This document shows positions 7,052 to 11,064 of a stretch of DNA of 11,064 nt, one piece after another. Under the pieces are notes generated by a model. It did not search any database, was not told where the DNA came from, and saw nothing but the letters and a program-made list of their open reading frames with translations. This DNA is from CAUZEO01 sp963578625 (lineage in GTDB: Bacteria > Verrucomicrobiota > Kiritimatiellia > SLOV01): NCBI GenBank assembly GCA_963578625.1, contig CAUZEO010000166.1:1-11064 (forward strand), given 5' to 3'. Position numbers and translations under genes: made by a program. Each line of letters begins with the position of its first letter. Within the stretch, counting starts at the first letter, position 1.

Positions 7052-7432
7052 CTTTTTCGATCTGATGCCTCACCGTACGGCATCCGGGGCGTCACCGCCA
7101 TAAATTCTAACCACAAAATACTCCCCTGACCCGCGAGAAGCGGGGAAACCTCCGCTCTGCAACCGACCGAATTTAACCAGGGAGCGCACGGAGGGGATTG
7201 GGGGTCACTCCCTGGGCTGCGTGACTACGACGCAAAAGAATTATTGGGCGATGGCTCGCTGCGAACTGAATGATGTCCGCATCTCCTGAACGCGGAATGA
7301 ATTCCGCGCTACCGGCGACCAGTACGAGCCGCGGCAGGAAGTCAACACTACGTAGTATACTATATAGCGTTTTCACCGAGGAGTTTTTTCGGTGTCATTC
7401 TGGATGCCCCTGATTGCAGGATCAGAGCGGAT
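7052..7432. other. Gene-free stretch with hairpins
   Basis: No gene is credible here. Hairpins seen are CCCGC-GAGAA-GCGGG at 7130-7144; CGCGGAA-TGAA-TTCCGCG at 7291-7308; and CACCGA/TCGGTG at 7374-7394 with a 9-base loop. Two overlapping perfect palindromes, ACTACGTAGT and TAGTATACTA, occupy 7347-7362. The 7374-7394 stem lies just past the stop of the PEP-CTERM remnant on the minus strand and could be its terminator, though it is followed by A-rich rather than T-rich sequence on that strand. Confidence 0.45.
7291..7308. repeat. Perfect hairpin followed by CTAC
   Basis: CGCGGAA and TTCCGCG form a 7-base stem with the loop TGAA, followed by CTACCGG. The tail TTCCGCGCTAC resembles the TTCC(C)GCTAC tail of the REP-like pair near 8048-8230, so it may be a third, more diverged unit of that family. 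Confidence 0.4.
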
Positions 7433-7771
7433 TCAGATCCGGCGCGCTCGGCGAATCGCACAGATCCCTCCCGCTACGACGAATAGCGCTACTGGCGACG
7501 GTTCGGGCATATGGAAATAGTTCATTTCTTGTGAGGGACCACCGGTCACATTGATCTGCACAATTGAGGCAGGATTGATGGGAGGATTTGAAAGGTCAAC
7601 ATCGTCCAGCATGCTCAAGTGCATCGCTGGGGATTGGTACCACTCTTCAAATCCCCGGCAGTCTGAATTCCCCTTGCCAAGAGTTCCGTACTGATCGTAT
7701 GTTGGGGCAGTGGATAGAGATCTGTATTGTAAGCAGCACCGCGGGAATTCCGGGGGTGCTGCGAGCGGGCT
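7433..7771 (-). pseudogene. 5'-truncated PEP-CTERM (exosortase substrate) protein
   Basis: The minus-strand frame is open from just after a TGA at 7772-7774 to the TAG at 7433 (112 residues). It ends with a PEP-CTERM sorting signal: PEPS, a hydrophobic stretch (VALFVVAGGICAI) and the basic tail RRARRI. Exosortase systems recognise such tails to sort exported proteins into the envelope or matrix. The upstream part (STAPTYDQYGTLG, then FEEWYQSPAMHL) reads like the end of a secreted domain, but there is no signal peptide and no usable start: the only ATG, at 7624, lies inside the frame without a Shine-Dalgarno sequence. I read it as the 3' remnant of a larger gene whose 5' part has been lost next to tRNA-Lys. 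A 63-residue small protein from 7624 is the alternative. Confidence 0.6.
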
Positions 7772-7786
7772 TCAATTTCCAAGGGC

Positions 7787-7862
<76 letters not shown>

Positions 7863-7892
7863 TTCCTGACCCACGGCGTGACCGTGATTCCT

Positions 7893-7919
7893 CTCCGTGG
7901 ACTTCGTGCGCTCCGTGGT
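7893..7919. repeat. Three 9-base CTCCGTGGN-type repeats
   Basis: CTCCGTGGA, CTTCGTGCG and CTCCGTGGT are head to tail with a period of 9, followed by TAA. A related TTCGTGGTTAA sits at 8274-8284, three bases before the ATG of the acyltransferase gene. On the minus strand the unit reads as a His-Gly/Glu-rich tripeptide repeat (GAHEVHGEE), which I treat as fortuitous. Function unknown. Confidence 0.5.
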
Positions 7920-8047
7920 TAATATCGTTTGGTTTCGGAACCGCAGTTTCCCCGCTTTTCGCAGGGCAGGCGTGTATTTCGGGGTTTGGGTTCCTGATTG
8001 GCGCGTACCCGCTCCGGGGCTGTTTCGTGGCTCTGTCAGGCTGGTGT

Positions 8048-8230
8048 GTCGCTAATCGGATGTCTTGGCGACTTCCGCTACATGGGAATCCGTTCAATTT
8101 GAAATCAAAAATCCTCCTTATTCCATGCGCCATTTGAGACTCTTTACGGCGAGTTCGGACTTGTGCGTCGCCGATCGGAAGTCTTGGCGACTTCCCGCTA
8201 CACGGGATTCCGTGCAAATCGAAAATCAAA
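8048..8230. repeat. Pair of REP-like direct repeats with internal hairpins
   Basis: Two units of about 63 bases, at about 8048-8110 and 8167-8230, are 119 bases apart start to start. Shared blocks are TCGC..ATCGGA, GTCTTGGCGACTTCC (8062-8076 and 8181-8195), GCTAC, GGGA, TCCGT, CAA and ATCAAAA. In copy 2 GAAGTC-TTGGC-GACTTC forms a perfect 6-base stem and TCCCG-CTACA-CGGGA a second hairpin; copy 1 has one mismatch in the first stem. Two hairpins per unit and intergenic placement resemble REP/BIME elements. The whole of 7863-8287 has no credible gene. Confidence 0.6.
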
Positions 8231-8287
8231 ATTTAAAATCAAAAATTTGTTGCCGCTTTGCCGCCATATGTATTTCGTGGTTAACTC

Positions 8288-9277
8288 ATGTGTTCGCTCA
8301 AGAAACTGCGCTGGAAAATTGAGGTCCTGCTGACCCGACTATGCCTGTTGGTGGTTCCTCGCGTTCCGCGCGGGGGAATCGTTTGGTTCGCCGGTTGCCT
8401 GGGCCGGGTCGCCTATCACCTATTGGGAACCCATCGCCATATCGGCGAAGCGAACCTGGACCTCGCCTTCGGGTCTACAAAAACAGCGGAAGAGAAGCGG
8501 CTGATTCTGCGGCAATCTTTCGCTTCGTTCGCGACCGTCGTGCTCGATGTATTCTGGTTCACCCGCAATCCCAGGGAGCGGCTGAGCACCCATGTACGGT
8601 TTCCGGAGGGGGCGCTCGACACGGTGGGGCACGGCTCCGAAATTTTTATTACCGCGCACCTCGGGAACTGGGAAGTGCTGGGGCAGGCGGTTGCCAACGC
8701 CGGTCTGCCCCTCCATAGCGTCGCCGCGCCGATGTCAAACCCGTGGCTGGACTCCCTCTTCATCCCCAGCCGCGAACTGACCGGGCAGCGAATTATCTCG
8801 AGCGAAGGCGCGTTGAAATCCCTGATTCGCGTCCTGCGCAACGGACAGTGCTTCGCCATCCTTCTGGATCAGAATACGAAACCATCTGAAGGCGGCGTCT
8901 TCGTGCCGATTTTTGGCGTTCCCGCCCCGGTGTCCATGAGCGCGGCCATCTTGGCGCTTCGGACCGATAGTGAGATTGTGTTCGGATTCGCGCTGCTCGA
9001 GAGTGACGGGTCATACCAGGTCGTATCGCCGCGGCGAATTCGACGCGAAGAAATTGAACGAATCAAGACCGAGGCCGGCGCACACGCAGCGGACCAACTA
9101 ACCCTGTTGATCACACAGATCCTGGAAGATGCAGTGCGAACACATCCAGGCTCTTGGCTCTGGACCTATAAGCGCTGGAAGCACATCGCACCAGGTCACG
9201 ATCGGAACGCTTATCCACACTATGCAAAGCGGATGCAGGGGGATGAATTGGCGAAGGCGCGAGTTGTTGGGGAGTAG
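8288..9277 (+). CDS. LpxL/HtrB-family lysophospholipid (lipid A-type) acyltransferase
   Basis: The family transfers acyl chains from acyl carrier protein to lipid A precursors or related glycolipids at the inner face of the cytoplasmic membrane. The 329-residue protein has a hydrophobic N-terminus (about 12-46) for membrane association, the HX4E catalytic motif HLGNWE with His124 and Glu129, the DQN motif at 194-196, FVPIFG at 205-210 and the C-terminal WLWTYKRWK at 290-298, all in the order of LpxL/LpxM proteins. Length is close to E. coli LpxL (about 306). ATG 8288 is the first start; no clear Shine-Dalgarno sequence precedes it and the repeat copy TTCGTGGTTAA lies directly upstream. No other lipid A genes are next to it, so the exact acceptor is open. 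The gene converges on glgC. Confidence 0.93.
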   Translation: MCSLKKLRWKIEVLLTRLCLLVVPRVPRGGIVWFAGCLGRVAYHLLGTHRHIGEANLDLAFGSTKTAEEKRLILRQSFASFATVVLDVFWFTRNPRERLSTHVRFPEGALDTVGHGSEIFITAHLGNWEVLGQAVANAGLPLHSVAAPMSNPWLDSLFIPSRELTGQRIISSEGALKSLIRVLRNGQCFAILLDQNTKPSEGGVFVPIFGVPAPVSMSAAILALRTDSEIVFGFALLESDGSYQVVSPRRIRREEIERIKTEAGAHAADQLTLLITQILEDAVRTHPGSWLWTYKRWKHIAPGHDRNAYPHYAKRMQGDELAKARVVGE

Positions 9278-9280
9278 GAA

Positions 9281-9425
9281 GTGTTTAGTTTTTGGGATTG
9301 GCGATTGGGGATTGGGGAAATTTCGAATATCGAATGCTCAATTTTGAATGTCCAAGTGAAGACAGGCCCAAACTTCGAAATTGGACATTGAGCATTCGAT
9401 ATTCGACATTCCCCCAATCCCCAAT
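9281..9425. repeat. Dispersed palindromic intergenic repeat, copy 2
   Basis: It begins 3 bases after the acyltransferase stop with GTGTTTAGTTTTT (9281-9293), the same 13-mer found after rnc. The left arm, about 9304-9342 (ATTGGGGATTGGGG, then TCGAATATCGAATGCTCAAT), pairs with the right arm, about 9387-9425, with few mismatches; the spacer is about 44 bases. ATCGAATGCTCAAT and TTGGACATT are shared with copy 1. It lies between two convergent genes, so it could act as a two-way terminator in RNA. Confidence 0.7.
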
Positions 9426-9452
9426 ACCAATACCGAAAACCGCTCTCCCCCC

Positions 9453-10688
9453 CTAAATCCGTGTCCCCGCGGGCACGATGCTGCCCTTGGGAACGACGAC
9501 GATCCCGTCTCGCATGGTGCAGAAATCGTTGGTGGTGTCGTCTTCCTTGTCGTCCGGAGTAATGATGCACCGGTCGCCGATTCGGACGTTCTTGTCAATA
9601 ATCGCATTCTGAATAATACAATCCCGGCCGATTCCCATTTTCGGCGATTCAGACTTCGCTGGATTCGTGTCGTAGTAATCCGCCCCCATAATCACACTGT
9701 TTTCAATAGTGGTGCCTTCCCCGATGATCGAACGGATTCCGATGACGGCAGACGAAATCCGCTCCGCGGACACAACAGAGCCTTCTGAGAGCAGGCACCG
9801 CTCGGTCTGGCAACGGTTGATCTTTGACGGGGGCAGAAAGCGCATGTGCGTGTAAATCGGCGAGGTCGCCTCGTAAAAGCTGAATTCCGGGACCGGTTCC
9901 GCAAGACTGAGGTTTGCTTCCCAGAAAGACCGGATCGTCCCGATGTCACGCCAATAGCCTTCGAAAACGTGACTGTACACCCGGAAATCGTTAATGGCGG
10001 AGGGAATAATGTCTCTGCCAAAATCGCTGGACTCGCTCTCCAGAAGTCGGCGAAGCACCGGTGTGTTGAATACGTAGATGCCCATACTGGCGAGGAACTG
10101 CTCATCCCCCTGGTGCGACGGAGAACTCAATGGATCGAGGGCCTCCCCGCAACCGGGCTTTTCCACGAAATTCACGATCTGCATGCCCTGAGTTACCTGC
10201 ATGATACCAAGATCGCCTGCCTCCTCTCTCGACACCGGCTTGGTGCAGATCGTTACATCGGCATTCGTTTCCAAATGCTGTTGAACCACTTTTCGGTAAT
10301 CCATGCGGTAGAGCTGGTCTCCGGACAGAACGACGATCAATTCCGGATGGAAATCCATAAAATTGTTGAATGTCTTCCGGACCGCATCCGCCGTTCCAAG
10401 GTACCAGGCATCTGATTCCTGCGTCTGCTGTGCGGCGAGAATTCGGACGAAACCCCGGTGAAACTGGTCGAATTTGTAGGTATCCTGGACGTGCTCGTGG
10501 AGGGAGACGCTGTTAAACTGGGTGAGGAGATAAATATCCCTGAGGTTACTCCGGATACAATTGCTGATGGGAATGTCCACCAGTCGGTATTTTCCTGCTA
10601 TGGGTACCGCCGGTTTGGCTCGCTCCCGCGTCAACGGCCACAGCCGCTCTCCCTGGCCTCCACCAAGAATCACACAGGCAATATTCAT
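9453..10688 (-). CDS. glgC: Glucose-1-phosphate adenylyltransferase (ADP-glucose pyrophosphorylase)
   Basis: GlgC makes ADP-glucose from glucose-1-phosphate and ATP, the committed step of bacterial glycogen synthesis. The start taken is ATG 10688 (411 residues), because MNIACVILGGG is the normal beginning of the family and AGGGG (complement of 10699-10703) lies 10 bases upstream; a frame extension to 10754 would add 22 unrelated residues. Motifs: GGGQGERL (9-16) for nucleotide binding, KYRLVDIPISNC (33-44), WYLGTADAVRKT (95-106), SGDQLYRMDY (122-131) with the metal Asp124, FVEKP (174-178) with the glucose-1-phosphate Lys177, and DFGRDIIP (222-229). The C-terminal half is a left-handed beta-helix with IIGEGTTIENSVIMGADYY at 321-339, which matches plant and cyanobacterial enzymes more than E. 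coli GlgC. Regulation by 3-phosphoglycerate is inferred only from that likeness. Confidence 0.97.
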   Translation of the reverse strand: MNIACVILGGGQGERLWPLTRERAKPAVPIAGKYRLVDIPISNCIRSNLRDIYLLTQFNSVSLHEHVQDTYKFDQFHRGFVRILAAQQTQESDAWYLGTADAVRKTFNNFMDFHPELIVVLSGDQLYRMDYRKVVQQHLETNADVTICTKPVSREEAGDLGIMQVTQGMQIVNFVEKPGCGEALDPLSSPSHQGDEQFLASMGIYVFNTPVLRRLLESESSDFGRDIIPSAINDFRVYSHVFEGYWRDIGTIRSFWEANLSLAEPVPEFSFYEATSPIYTHMRFLPPSKINRCQTERCLLSEGSVVSAERISSAVIGIRSIIGEGTTIENSVIMGADYYDTNPAKSESPKMGIGRDCIIQNAIIDKNVRIGDRCIITPDDKEDDTTNDFCTMRDGIVVVPKGSIVPAGTRI

Positions 10689-10808
10689 TTCTCCGTTTCC
10701 CCTCACAGCCGCATACTCCTTTAAGCACCATACTAGTGCTTTTATTTCAATCACATTCTATTAGGATTCGGGCTGGAGCATGTGTGGCGGACCGGACCGG
10801 AGATTGAG
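10689..10808. promoter_or_regulatory. Divergent glgC/mtnP upstream region with an inverted repeat
   Basis: This 120-base gap must hold promoters for both divergent genes. AAGCAC (10723-10728) and GTGCTT (10736-10741) form an inverted repeat with a 7-base spacer, a possible operator or a hairpin in the glgC leader. On the plus strand it is followed by TTTATTT and resembles a terminator, but no plus-strand gene ends here. No clear -35/-10 pair could be fixed for either gene. GGAG at 10799-10802 is the ribosome site of the plus-strand gene. Confidence 0.45.
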
Positions 10809-11064
10809 ATGAAACTTGGAATCATAGGTGGAAGCGGACTCTACGATATTGCAGATCTTCAAAACACATCGGAAGTAGTCCTTGAAACTCCTTTCGGCTC
10901 GCCCTCTGACGCATATCTCAGCGGTACCCTCATGGGCACTCAAATTGTGTTTCTTCCCCGGCACGGTCGAGGACACCGGTATCTCCCTTCGGAGATTAAT
11001 TATCGGGCAAATATCTTCGGATTCAAGCGGCTGGGGGTGGACGCGATCCTCTCCTTCTCCGCGG
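10809..11064 (+). CDS. mtnP: S-methyl-5'-thioadenosine phosphorylase, 3' partial
   Basis: The first 85 residues are in the window. The enzyme cleaves methylthioadenosine, a by-product of polyamine synthesis, with phosphate to adenine and methylthioribose-1-phosphate. GIIGGSGLY (4-12) is the phosphate-binding start typical of the family, and FLPRHGRGHRYLP followed by INYRANIFGFKRLGV is the conserved substrate-site region. GGAG with a 6-base spacing precedes the ATG. Related inosine/guanosine phosphorylases of the same superfamily have a different N-terminal region, so MTAP is preferred, although archaeal-type MTAP-like inosine phosphorylases remain possible from this fragment. Confidence 0.9.
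   Translation, partial: MKLGIIGGSGLYDIADLQNTSEVVLETPFGSPSDAYLSGTLMGTQIVFLPRHGRGHRYLPSEINYRANIFGFKRLGVDAILSFSA

Noticed and set aside
7173..7376. 67-residue minus-strand frame in the gap
   Set aside because: It crosses hairpins and has no ribosome site, signal peptide or recognisable motif.
7863..8287. CRISPR array
   Set aside because: Only two long, diverged units with hairpins, no regular short repeat-spacer pattern and no cas genes.
10689..10754. 22-residue N-terminal extension of GlgC
   Set aside because: Family proteins begin near the GGGxGxRL motif, and a ribosome site precedes ATG 10688.

Overview
This is a chromosomal window of roughly 55-57% G+C (estimated by eye) from a Gram-negative, probably uncultured bacterium. 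It carries a lipoprotein, an LpxL/HtrB-type acyltransferase (lipid A-like envelope chemistry), a plant/cyanobacterium-like GlgC and a remnant of a PEP-CTERM (exosortase substrate) protein. Together with intergenic DNA full of palindromic repeats, this suits the PVC group (Verrucomicrobia, Planctomycetes, Kiritimatiellae) or allied candidate phyla. The placement is inference; there is no rRNA or phylogenetic marker long enough to settle it.

Layout, left to right. Positions 3-1502 hold the 3' part of a six-hairpin-glycosidase-like protein fused through one membrane helix to TPR repeats. After a 370-base gap come a small HMA-fold lipoprotein (1873-2256) and, 4 bases later, purC (2261-3178). xerD (3297-4184) and rnc (4181-4897) overlap by ATGA. 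A repeat-rich gap follows (4898-5244). On the minus strand lie a rhomboid protease (5245-6084) and a calcineurin-like metallophosphoesterase (6296-7051), separated by a 180-base near-palindrome (6118-6297) that looks like a MITE and contributes two bases of the phosphoesterase stop codon. Positions 7052-8287 are poor in genes: hairpin repeats, a 5'-truncated PEP-CTERM gene on the minus strand (7433-7771), tRNA-Lys(TTT) at 7787-7862, a 9-base-period repeat and a pair of REP-like units. Then come a lipid A-type acyltransferase (8288-9277, plus), a second copy of the intergenic palindrome family (9281-9425), glgC (9453-10688, minus) and, divergently, the start of a methylthioadenosine phosphorylase gene (10809 to the window end).

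The genes are mostly housekeeping: purine synthesis (purC), chromosome dimer resolution (xerD), RNA processing (rnc), envelope lipid synthesis, glycogen synthesis (glgC) and nucleoside salvage. They do not form one pathway. The unusual content is the non-coding DNA: at least four kinds of palindromic or periodic repeat are seen between genes, two of them ending at a start or stop codon. I did not find a defence system, CRISPR array or biosynthetic cluster.
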